From contig NZ_CP156795.1 in NCBI RefSeq assembly GCF_039862785.1, positions 372,001-436,000 of the forward strand: DNA of 64,000 bases. The letters run 5' to 3'. Numbering within the stretch: the stretch's first letter is position 1; the number at the start of each line of letters is the position of its first letter. The translations under genes and the position numbers were made by a program. The DNA is from Acinetobacter sp. ANC 7912 (GTDB lineage: Bacteria > Pseudomonadota > Gammaproteobacteria > Pseudomonadales > Moraxellaceae). Shown one piece after another: positions 57,062 through 64,000 of this stretch. Under the pieces are notes generated by a model. That model worked only from the letters and a program-made list of their open reading frames with translations. It did no database searches and was not told the DNA's origin.

Positions 57062-57628
57062 ATGATGTTGAAAAGCATGAAGCATATTGCCCTGTGTCTG
57101 GGTCTCATGTTGCCGGTGCTGTCACAGGCATCCATAGATCATAATATTGCTAAAGGCTTGCCACCCGTAGTGAAAGGGCAGTCAATTTCGGTGCTAAAAC
57201 CGTTTAAAGGGGATTTCCGGATTCTGGGTTCTAAAATTTATACAAATGACCCGCAAGCCAAGTTTTCCCCGATCGATTATGCGGTGAGCTGGGGACTGTT
57301 TGCCGAGCCGGAAATTGCCCGCCACATTACCGTGAACCAGTATGACCGCTTCTTGAACTGGAAAATGGACAAAGTGCCGGTACCGAAAGAGCAGGCCATG
57401 CAGATGGTCTCCAATATGCACATCATTCCGGCCAATCCACAGATTGCCAAAGCAATTAAACAGGTAAAACGTGGTGATCTGGTCCGTCTGAAAGGTGAAC
57501 TGGTGGAAGTACGTGACAAGAATCTGGTCTGGCGTTCATCCCTAACTCCAACCGATACAGGCGAGGGTGCCTGTGAAGTATTCCGGGTGAACTCAATTCA
57601 ATGGATTGAAAAAGTACAGCGCAGCTAA
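57062..57628 (+). CDS. Predicted exported protein, unknown function
   Basis: This 188-residue protein has a signal peptide (MKHIALCLGLMLPVLSQAS, from the internal Met at residue 6). The mature part has DYAVSWGLFAEPEIARHITVNQYDRFLNW and a C-terminal domain shared with the protein at 55680 (RLKGELVEV, CEVFRVNSIQWI). No catalytic motif is recognised. It ends at a bidirectional terminator. Confidence 0.8.
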   Translation: MMLKSMKHIALCLGLMLPVLSQASIDHNIAKGLPPVVKGQSISVLKPFKGDFRILGSKIYTNDPQAKFSPIDYAVSWGLFAEPEIARHITVNQYDRFLNWKMDKVPVPKEQAMQMVSNMHIIPANPQIAKAIKQVKRGDLVRLKGELVEVRDKNLVWRSSLTPTDTGEGACEVFRVNSIQWIEKVQRS

Positions 57629-57644
57629 TCGTACTGTTATTCAT

Positions 57645-57673
57645 TAAAAAACCGCTCAAATGAGCGGTTTTTT
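57645..57673. terminator. Bidirectional terminator
   Basis: AACCGCTCA-AA-TGAGCGGTT flanked by A and T runs, between the 57062 gene and the HopJ-type gene. Confidence 0.88.
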
Positions 57674-57687
57674 AATGAATTGTGTGC

Positions 57688-58020
57688 TTATTTTGTAGCA
57701 AGTGCTTCACCTTCAAATTGAATACCATCCCAGCCATTCAGCATGAACTGGCGAATGTTCTGGTGATCAGTCGCTTCTGGAGTTGCCAGTACAGCAGCAT
57801 AGTGTTCAGCGAACAGGCTTAGCGTTTGCTCTTTATCCAGGCCATTCAGTTTTGCAAATGAAAAAACTTTGGCACTGCCTTGATTTTCAGTTGCCGCATT
57901 GGCTTGCTGGCCATTTTTAAATGCAGTTGGTGTATGGGTATAACGTGCATCAATGTAAGCGATCACATCAGCAAATTCCGCTTCGCCTGCAGCCAGTTGT
58001 GCCAGTAAATCCTGAGCCAT
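57688..58020 (-). CDS. HopJ-type III effector family protein
   Basis: This 110-residue protein from ATG 58020 (GAGGG upstream) contains FADVIAYIDARYTHTPTAFKNG and SFAKLNGLDKEQTLSLFAEHY, the HopJ family. Despite the name, most members are in bacteria without type III secretion, as here, and the role is unknown. Confidence 0.87.
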   Translation of the reverse strand: MAQDLLAQLAAGEAEFADVIAYIDARYTHTPTAFKNGQQANAATENQGSAKVFSFAKLNGLDKEQTLSLFAEHYAAVLATPEATDHQNIRQFMLNGWDGIQFEGEALATK

Positions 58021-58184
58021 GGAGTTTCCCTCTATCACTTAAATAAATTTGAATGGCGTCGAATATACCAATTTTTTGTTAAAGTTCCATGTTCATTGTG
58101 CAATTTTAGGTGCATGATGTTATTCAGATTCTCTGCAAGATCTCGTCAGCAGAGCATGAATGATTGAATGAAAATGGAGCGGAC

Positions 58185-58565
58185 ATGAACTGGCTTTTGG
58201 TGGCAATGGGCGGCGCGATTGGGGCAACACTGCGTTATGGGGCAGGTCTGCTCATTGCCAAGCCACAGATGATGTTTCCATGGCCAACATGGTGGATCAA
58301 TGTGATTGGTTGTCTGTTTGCCGGAATCTTTTTTGCTTTTAGCCAAAAATATGTCTTTTTGCAAAATGAAGCCCGCCTGTTGCTGATGGTGGGTATTCTC
58401 GGTGGCTTTACCACATTTTCCAGCTTTGGTCTGGAAACCTTCCAGTTATTGAAAAATGGCGCGGTTACCATTGCCTTGAGCTATGTCATTTCCAGCCTGA
58501 TTGTCGGTGTTATTATGTTGGGGATCGGTTTTTACCTGACCCAGCTGGCGTTGGCTCAAGCCTAA
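58185..58565 (+). CDS. crcB: Fluoride exporter CrcB/Fluc
   Basis: The 126-residue four-helix channel exports fluoride as an antiparallel dimer. ATG 58185 (after GGAGCGGAC) gives MNWLLVAMGGAIGATLRYG; WWINVIGCLFAGIFF and GILGGFTTFSSFGLE with the conserved Phe-box and TTFSTF-like motif are present. No fluoride riboswitch was recognised upstream. Confidence 0.93.
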   Translation: MNWLLVAMGGAIGATLRYGAGLLIAKPQMMFPWPTWWINVIGCLFAGIFFAFSQKYVFLQNEARLLLMVGILGGFTTFSSFGLETFQLLKNGAVTIALSYVISSLIVGVIMLGIGFYLTQLALAQA

Positions 58566-58575
58566 AGCAGGCATT

Positions 58576-58607
58576 AAAAAGCCAGGAAACAAGAAAAGTT
58601 TCCTGGC
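58576..58607. terminator. Bidirectional terminator between crcB and rpmE2
   Basis: A 10-bp perfect stem GCCAGGAAAC/GTTTCCTGGC with T5 on the reverse strand. Confidence 0.85.
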
Positions 58608-58639
58608 AAGTTGACGATATGAAAATGAGACCGGCAGTT

Positions 58640-58897
58640 TTAGCTGCTGCTACGTTTAAAACGTGCAAAGCGTTTGTTAAAGCTTGCCACACGACCTTCG
58701 TTGCTGGTTTGACGCTGCTCACCAGTATAGAAAGGGTGTGAAGCGCTGGAAATATCCAAAGTCATGTATGGATAAGTCTTGCCTTCATATTCACGGGTCT
58801 GGTTTGAGCTCATGGTACTGCCAATCACAAAATAGACATCGGCATTGGTGTCATGGAATAACACTTCACGATACTCTGGATGGATATCAGGGCGCAT
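58640..58897 (-). CDS. rpmE2: 50S ribosomal protein L31 type B (zinc-independent)
   Basis: This 85-residue L31 paralogue ([23 protein letters not shown] from ATG 58897) lacks the CxxC zinc-binding cysteines of the A type. Such C-minus L31 replaces the zinc form during zinc starvation. A Zur-like box 43 bp upstream supports zinc-controlled expression. Confidence 0.95.
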   Translation of the reverse strand: MRPDIHPEYREVLFHDTNADVYFVIGSTMSSNQTREYEGKTYPYMTLDISSASHPFYTGEQRQTSNEGRVASFNKRFARFKRSSS

Positions 58898-58939
58898 AAT
58901 ATTCACCTTGCTTAAACAACAATGATTAGATTTATGTTA

Positions 58940-58954
58940 TGTTATAATGTAACA
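58940..58954. promoter_or_regulatory. Zur-box-like operator upstream of rpmE2
   Basis: TGTTATAATGTAACA is a near-perfect 15-bp palindrome and differs by one base from TGTTATAATATAACA, the core of proteobacterial Zur sites as I recall them. It would repress rpmE2 when zinc is sufficient. Confidence 0.72.
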
Positions 58955-58968
58955 ATATTTAAATCAAT

Positions 58969-58996
58969 AAAAACCCGGTAATGATGTGTAACCGGG
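58969..58996 (-). terminator. Terminator after the UbiB-like kinase gene
   Basis: On the reverse strand CCCGGT/ACCGGG with an eleven-base loop is followed by T residues. Confidence 0.75.
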
Positions 58997-59027
58997 CGTA
59001 ACTTTTATAAAGTTTGAGTTTTAAAGC

Positions 59028-60326
59028 TCAGGCACGTTTTGGAACCAGCTCTTCAAATACATCACTTAAATCATCTTTCACTTTCAAGTGAATCAGGTTC
59101 CAGTATTGTCCAGAAATGGTCCGGTTCACCATCAGTGTATCCGGCGATGGCTTGAATACATCCCAGTATTTTAGCGACGGTTTGATTAGCTCAACACCAT
59201 CGTGATGGGCAGAGTTTTTTTCAAAGTCATAATAACCAGTAAGAGGACGTAACAATACTTCCAGCCATTGAGCATAGAGCGCTTCTGGGAATTTGCCCAG
59301 TTCAGTTAATGACTTCAACGCATCTAGCTGTTGCTCGATCAACGGGATATTCTGCTCACGCGCAGCATGTACCAGTTCCCGGAAATGATCAATCACTTCA
59401 GTAGAAAGGGTTTTCACCCCACCGAAATCATAAATAATCACGGTGCCATCTTCACGGAAGGCAAAGTTGCCCGGATGCGGGTCGCAGTGGAAACGGCGCA
59501 GATAGAAAATTTCCTGACCAATGGCACGGAACAGGCGGCGGCCCAGTTTATTACGCACTTCCACCGGCCAGTTGCTGGCGGTTTCCATACTCTCACCCTG
59601 TTCCAAACTTAAGGTCAAAATATGGCGCGATGAGTAATCTTTGTAGACTTCCGGAATGATAATCTTGTCATCTAGCGATTCATGGAAAGCACGTGCGATT
59701 TCCAGGTTCTGCGCTTCAATTTCATAATTCAGCTCATTGTCCAGACTGTGCTGAATTTCCTTAAATAGCTGGTCTTGCAGCTTGCGGTCAATTTTTAAAA
59801 CACCCATTAAACGCAGTGCTAGACGGATCTGTTTCAGGTCGCTTTCGCAAGCTTCATCCACGCCAGGATATTGCACTTTAACCACCACCGCTTGACCATT
59901 GGGTAGAGTGGCTTTATGGACCTGACCAATGGATGCTGCCGCAAAAGGGGTAGCATCAAATTCTTTAAATAGCTGTTCTAATGGTTTACCGAGTTCTTTT
60001 TCTACTTGGGCACGGATGACATTAAATGGCATTGGCGGTGCCTGACGTTGCAGCTTGGCAATGGCTTTGGCGACTTCAGGCGGGAAGACGTCTTTATATT
60101 GTGAGGCAATCTGGCCGACCTTCATTACCGCACCTTTCATTTCACCTAGGGTATCCGCAATCTGGACGCCAATATCCTGAAAAAGTTTACTGCGTGCAGC
60201 ATTTTTCTGTTCTTCATCAGCAGTTAAATTTTTAATCGAATTGGAGAGTGTTTTGCTGGCGATACTTGCGGTCATACCGGCAAGTTTCATAAAGCGACGA
60301 CCGGGTGTGCTAGCCGTTTTTGCCAT
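59028..60326 (-). CDS. ABC1/UbiB/AarF family atypical kinase
   Basis: This 432-residue protein carries the KxGQ motif in MKVGQIASQ (about residues 67-75), the alanine-rich loop AAASIGQVHKATLPNGQAVVVKVQYPG and HCDPHPGNFAFREDGTVIIYDFGGVK, the ABC1 signature with catalytic Asp and metal-binding Asp. Family members support quinone biosynthesis or lipid homeostasis as atypical ATPases/kinases. It is distinct from ubiB proper, which sits with ubiE/ubiJ. Confidence 0.9.
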   Translation of the reverse strand: MAKTASTPGRRFMKLAGMTASIASKTLSNSIKNLTADEEQKNAARSKLFQDIGVQIADTLGEMKGAVMKVGQIASQYKDVFPPEVAKAIAKLQRQAPPMPFNVIRAQVEKELGKPLEQLFKEFDATPFAAASIGQVHKATLPNGQAVVVKVQYPGVDEACESDLKQIRLALRLMGVLKIDRKLQDQLFKEIQHSLDNELNYEIEAQNLEIARAFHESLDDKIIIPEVYKDYSSRHILTLSLEQGESMETASNWPVEVRNKLGRRLFRAIGQEIFYLRRFHCDPHPGNFAFREDGTVIIYDFGGVKTLSTEVIDHFRELVHAAREQNIPLIEQQLDALKSLTELGKFPEALYAQWLEVLLRPLTGYYDFEKNSAHHDGVELIKPSLKYWDVFKPSPDTLMVNRTISGQYWNLIHLKVKDDLSDVFEELVPKRA

Positions 60327-60584
60327 GCGGGATTCCTCAAAATCATCTTTTGAATGCTGCCTTTGATCATAGGCGACAAAGGCCTAAATGCCTACAATTA
60401 ATTGTAGAGGTTGTGTTGCCAAGTCAGTTGAATACTTCACAATTCCTTCAAAAATCTACCAAAATTTGTGCCAATACCATTTTTGACTCATCATCTGGAC
60501 TGATCAGGTATAGCATTTATTCTGAGTTTGTTTGAGCTTCGATAGGATTAGAATAGGCAGCATCATTTTATCTCAGACTATTTC

Positions 60585-60794
60585 ATGAAAGTTTATCGTT
60601 ATTTTACGGGTAAGGATGATGTGCATTTTTGTGCCCGTGTCACCAAAGCCTTAAATGAAGGTTATGAGCTATATGGCTCACCGACCATGACTTTTAATGG
60701 TACGGATGTGATTGTGGGACAGGTAGTGGTGAAAGAGGTAGCGGATGAGTCAGAGATTCTGCAGGGATTAAAGGATGCTTTAGCAGCTAATTAA
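60585..60794 (+). CDS. DUF1737 domain protein
   Basis: The 69-residue protein MKVYRYFTGKDDVHFCARVTKALNEGYELYGSPTMTFNG matches the DUF1737 pattern. Function is unknown; it is a single gene with its own promoter region. Confidence 0.83.
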   Translation: MKVYRYFTGKDDVHFCARVTKALNEGYELYGSPTMTFNGTDVIVGQVVVKEVADESEILQGLKDALAAN

Positions 60795-60868
60795 AGTTCA
60801 AATTGTCATAGCCTCATTTTCTTGTCTGAGGTTCTGATTTTTCCGTATAGGCTGTTCTTACTTCTGTA

Positions 60869-61006
60869 GCGACATGAGGTTCTCAAAATATATTTTGAGA
60901 CCGCAAGGCAAAAACGCTTTGTTAGGCGAATATTGCTTCCTGAGCAAGCTTTAAGCACTGCTTTAAAGCGTGGCGCAAGATTGCTCAACGGCGGCATCCA
61001 TGTCGC
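60869..61006. ncRNA. Structured non-coding element (possible RNA or dispersed repeat)
   Basis: An outer 8-bp stem GCGACATG (60869-60876) / CATGTCGC (60999-61006) encloses a perfect 20-bp palindrome (60881-60900), and GAGCAA (60942-60947) / TTGCTC (60981-60986) surrounding GCTTTAA/TTAAAGC. No gene in this 257-bp gap explains this. It may be a dispersed palindromic repeat of the genus or the 3' region of a transcript. Confidence 0.5.
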
Positions 61007-61051
61007 CTTCAAGTGAACTAACCCCTTCTTGATTTTATAAGGTATAAGATT

Positions 61052-62419
61052 TTATTGAGCTGAAGCTTGCTGACTTAAGCGTTTATTGTTTCCATAAAGG
61101 CGCATCAATAACATTACACAGGCAACGGTAAGACCGACAATCAGCCCAACCCAAACCCCGGCAGCCCCCATATCATCGAAACGCGATAGATACACCCCAA
61201 CTGGGAAAGCTATCACCCAGTATGCAACCATAGTAATCCACATTGGGCCTTTAGTGTCCTGCATCCCGCGCAGGCAACCGGCAGCACTGATCTGCCAGGC
61301 ATCCATCATCTGGTAGGCAATCGCGAACAGCACCAAGTAAATTGCAATTTGGGTAACATGGAAATCTGAAGTATAGAGTGCCACGATTTCATGCTTAAAG
61401 AACCAAAGCAGTAACATGGTCATGACCGCTAAGATAGTTGCAGTGGCGAAGCCGAGCCATTGAACCTTGCGCATGGCAACCCAGTTTTTCTCGCCATAAT
61501 AGGTGCCGACCCGAATGGTCAGGGCGATCGCCAGTGACATCGGGATCATAAACAGCTGCGAGGTAATGGAAATCGCAATCTGGTGTGCTGCGACAATGGT
61601 TTCACCGAGTGGGCTAAGGATAATCGCGGCGGTACTAAAAATACTGACTTCAAAGAAAATCGCTAGACCAATCGGCAGACCCAGTTTTAAAATCCGTTGC
61701 AGCCAGTAGCTATTAATTTTTTCCCAATGAGTAAAAGGTTGGGTTGAGCGATAAGAGCTATTTTTAAAGATATAGGTAGCTAAAGTAATCAGCATCAGCC
61801 ATTGCAGGATCGCCGTAGCAAAACCGCAACCAGCACTACCGAGTGCAGGAATCGGGCCGACACCATACATAAAGATATAATTCAGTGGAATGAGTACCAG
61901 CAATGCAACCAGACTGATTGCTGTAACCGGACGTGGATAACCAATGGCTTCGGAATAGCCACGTAGTGCGGCATACATGGTGACGGCTGGCATACCAAAA
62001 CCAATCGCATGTAGGAACAGACTCGCTTTTGGCTGTAGATTTTCAGGCACGCCAAGTATCGGCAGTAGGAAAGGCAAGAACTGTAAAATCAGTCCGGCAA
62101 TGATTCCCAAAATTAATGCCACCCAAAGTGACTGACGGGCGATCGTCGCAATCTTTTCTGGTGTACGGGCACCGTTGGCTTCTGCAACCAATGGTGTGGT
62201 GGCAATCATGATGCCGCTAAACAGCAACATGATGGGAATCCATAAACCCACGCCAACCGCAATGGCGGCAAGATCAAGCGCAGACAGGTGGCCCGCCATA
62301 ATGGTATCAATCAGGCCAAGCCCCGCCTGAGAAAACTGCGTGACCAGGATCGGTAACATCAGGGTAAAGAGTCGTTTTAATTCAAAGCGTACAGTTGTGG
62401 CTGACGTAATATTCGACAC
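61052..62419 (-). CDS. abeM: MATE family multidrug efflux protein, AbeM/NorM type
   Basis: This 455-residue twelve-helix MATE transporter exports cationic drugs with H+ or Na+. The start is GTG 62419. LPILVTQFSQAGLGLIDTIMAGHLSALDLAAIAVGVGLW (helix 1-2) and the C-terminal block AYQMMDAWQISAAGCLRGMQDTKGPMWIT are very like AbeM as I recall it. Duplicated six-helix halves fit the fold. The drug range cannot be read from sequence. Confidence 0.87.
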   Translation of the reverse strand: MSNITSATTVRFELKRLFTLMLPILVTQFSQAGLGLIDTIMAGHLSALDLAAIAVGVGLWIPIMLLFSGIMIATTPLVAEANGARTPEKIATIARQSLWVALILGIIAGLILQFLPFLLPILGVPENLQPKASLFLHAIGFGMPAVTMYAALRGYSEAIGYPRPVTAISLVALLVLIPLNYIFMYGVGPIPALGSAGCGFATAILQWLMLITLATYIFKNSSYRSTQPFTHWEKINSYWLQRILKLGLPIGLAIFFEVSIFSTAAIILSPLGETIVAAHQIAISITSQLFMIPMSLAIALTIRVGTYYGEKNWVAMRKVQWLGFATATILAVMTMLLLWFFKHEIVALYTSDFHVTQIAIYLVLFAIAYQMMDAWQISAAGCLRGMQDTKGPMWITMVAYWVIAFPVGVYLSRFDDMGAAGVWVGLIVGLTVACVMLLMRLYGNNKRLSQQASAQ

Positions 62420-62459
62420 AAAAATTACTCATCTTTCATTATGTGCTTAGATATAAGGT

Positions 62460-62927
62460 TTAGCGTTGTAAAGTGAGAAGCACACCAATAAAAATCACCA
62501 CGCCACCCAGAAGACGTTGCCAGTTGAGTTGTATTTTTTCACTGCCGAGCCAGCCAAAATGATCGATGATCATCGACGTGACTAGTTGCCCGAAAATAAT
62601 CAGGGCAGACAGGCTCAGCAGGCCAAGTTTGGGCGCACTGTAAATGCTCATGCTGATGGCATAAACCCCAAGAATACCACCTAGCCATAAATACCAAGGC
62701 AATTGCGCAAAAGTGCTAAATCCCGGTTTATCGACTTGCTGAAAAAATACCAACACAGCGAGCACTATTGTACCAACCAGAAAAGAGAAAAGCGCGGCCT
62801 GCAGCGGAGAATATAAAGATTCTCTAAGCTGGGTATTGATCCCGGTCTGAAAGCTCATGGCAATGCCTATACCCATCGCCAGGGGAATAAATAGCAGAAT
62901 CTCGGGAGATATTTTCATTCTTAGCAT
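62460..62927 (-). CDS. DMT family transporter, YdcZ/DUF606 type
   Basis: This 155-residue five-helix protein contains AMSFQTGINTQLRESLYSPLQAALFSFLVGT and the repeat MIIDHFGWLGSEKIQLNWQRLLGGVVIFIGVLL, hallmarks of DUF606. Members often act as pairs; no second copy is nearby. An ATG at 62918 is an alternative start. Confidence 0.85.
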   Translation of the reverse strand: MLRMKISPEILLFIPLAMGIGIAMSFQTGINTQLRESLYSPLQAALFSFLVGTIVLAVLVFFQQVDKPGFSTFAQLPWYLWLGGILGVYAISMSIYSAPKLGLLSLSALIIFGQLVTSMIIDHFGWLGSEKIQLNWQRLLGGVVIFIGVLLTLQR

Positions 62928-63042
62928 CTTGTTTTTGTTGGACTAAATTGAGTCTACTAGAAAGTGGACGAGATTTGCTGAGCTGGGTACTTTTGTCATG
63001 CTAAAATGCAACAAAATTCATCTGATATTCTGAGCACTGTCC

Positions 63043-64000
63043 TTGTCTGATCTAAACCCTGCTAATATCCCGCTGTCCTTGTATATCCACATGCCATGGT
63101 GCGTGCGTAAATGTCCTTACTGTGACTTTAACTCGCATGCGGTACCGGATGGAAAACTGTCTCTGGATCTAGAACAGGAATATCTACGTGCACTGGTAGA
63201 AGACTTTAAAACCCAAGTCGATTTCGCTCAAGAACGCCAGATTCATAGCGTATTTATCGGTGGGGGTACACCGTCGCTGATTTCGGCTCAAGGCTATCAA
63301 TGGCTGTTTGGAGAATTAAGGGCTTTAATTCCTTTTGAAGAAGGCTGTGAAATTACCCTGGAAGCTAATCCAGGGACTGTAGAGCATGATCCGTTTGCCG
63401 GTTATCTGGCTGCAGGAATTAATCGTCTATCACTTGGTGTACAGAGTTTTAATACCGAACATTTGCAAAAACTGGGTCGTATTCATAGTAATGAAGATGC
63501 GATCAACGCAATTCAGCATGCCAAAGAAGCCGGATTTCAGCGTATCAATGTCGATTTGATGCATGGACTGCCAGAACAGACACTGGAACAGGCACTAAAT
63601 GACTTGAAACTGGCAATTGAAAATGGCGCGACCCATATTTCTTGGTATCAGCTGACCATTGAACCGAATACAGTCTTTTTCCGTACTCAGCCAGTTTTGC
63701 CAAATGATGAAGTACTGGAAGCAATTCAGGAACAGGGCGAAGCCTATCTAAAAGCCAATGGTTTCGTAAATTATGAAGTCTCTGCTTGGCGTAAAGAGCT
63801 GCCCTCAGCACATAACCTGAATTACTGGCAATTTGGCGATTATCTGGCGATTGGGGCAGGGGCACATGGTAAAGTCACTCAAGCAGATGGCGTGTACCGT
63901 TACCAGAAAACCCGTTTGCCAAAAGACTATTTAGCCAAAGTTCCAGCTGAGCATTTGCAATTTAAACCGATTGCAGCAGAAGATATGCCGTTTGAATTTA
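63043..64000 (+). CDS. hemW: HemW-like radical SAM protein (3' end beyond window)
   Basis: An open frame from TTG 63043 runs off the window after 319 codons. It reads IPLSLYIHMPWCVRKCPYCD (residues about 9-28), with the radical SAM CxxxCxxC, then FIGGGTPSLIS, EANPGT, RLSLGVQSF and NVDLMHGLP. This is HemW/YggW (formerly called an oxygen-independent coproporphyrinogen oxidase), a haem chaperone. The TTG start lies just after an in-frame stop at 63031-63033 and has only a weak ribosome binding site. Confidence 0.9.
   Translation, partial: MSDLNPANIPLSLYIHMPWCVRKCPYCDFNSHAVPDGKLSLDLEQEYLRALVEDFKTQVDFAQERQIHSVFIGGGTPSLISAQGYQWLFGELRALIPFEEGCEITLEANPGTVEHDPFAGYLAAGINRLSLGVQSFNTEHLQKLGRIHSNEDAINAIQHAKEAGFQRINVDLMHGLPEQTLEQALNDLKLAIENGATHISWYQLTIEPNTVFFRTQPVLPNDEVLEAIQEQGEAYLKANGFVNYEVSAWRKELPSAHNLNYWQFGDYLAIGAGAHGKVTQADGVYRYQKTRLPKDYLAKVPAEHLQFKPIAAEDMPFEF

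Noticed and set aside
58081..58184. Fluoride riboswitch before crcB
   Set aside because: I could not find the conserved riboswitch core bases or the pseudoknot pairing in this 104-bp gap.
60806..61012. 68-codon reverse ORF near abeM
   Set aside because: It runs through the palindromic element and its protein has no family features.

Overview
The window is a chromosomal segment of a gammaproteobacterium of the genus Acinetobacter (Moraxellaceae). The grounds are the recognised proteins (CraA/MdfA-type and AbeM-type efflux pumps, a PglL-type O-oligosaccharyltransferase beside bacterioferritin, a SpoT with a degenerate synthetase domain, a lipase foldase gene placed before its lipase) and a gene order that I recall as typical of Acinetobacter: pglL - bfr - bfd - ridA - spoT - rpoZ - gmk - ispH - type IV pilus minor pilins - rpsP/rimM/trmD/rplS. 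The species cannot be named from sequence alone.

Region 1 (1-16.2 kb) is a visibly AT-rich glycan cluster. It holds the end of a PglK-like ABC flippase, a glycosyltransferase gene broken by an IS66-family insertion, manC, gmd and an rmd-like reductase (GDP-mannose to GDP-6-deoxy-hexose, most likely GDP-D-rhamnose), two forward GT4 glycosyltransferases and two reverse ones. It abuts pglL (16.3-17.9 kb), so lipid-linked glycan synthesis, flipping and transfer to protein may be encoded side by side. The IS66 block (1891-7469) is a nest of the same element inserted into itself, with both outer and inner 8-bp target duplications still readable.

Region 2 (18-24 kb) is core: a haem-type bacterioferritin without ferroxidase residues, Fur-box-preceded bfd, ridA, spoT, rpoZ, gmk and ispH. 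Region 3 (24-31.7 kb) is a type IV pilus minor pilin operon fimU-pilV-pilW-pilX-pilY1-pilE-pilin; its PilY1 carries a Trp-rich, thrombospondin-like insert. Region 4 (31.8-39.1 kb) holds the rpsP-rimM-trmD-rplS operon, lipase plus foldase, truB, a TSUP exporter and a hemerythrin.

Region 5 (39.1-46.8 kb) is accessory and decaying: an unknown ORF, a DMT transporter and a nonsense-broken paralogue, a frameshifted IS982-like element, and two paralogous lipoprotein genes, the second broken by a stop codon and by an IS200/IS605-type element whose TnpA has lost its catalytic tyrosine to a stop codon.

Region 6 (46.8-64 kb) is core and housekeeping: serA divergent from a D-2-hydroxyglutarate dehydrogenase gene, craA-like and abeM-like pumps, sodC, an AI-2E family permease, a ParA ATPase, a Holliday-resolvase-like protein, crcB, zinc-independent L31 (rpmE2) behind a Zur-like box, an UbiB/ABC1 kinase and the start of hemW, which runs off the window. 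No tRNA, rRNA or CRISPR array was seen.
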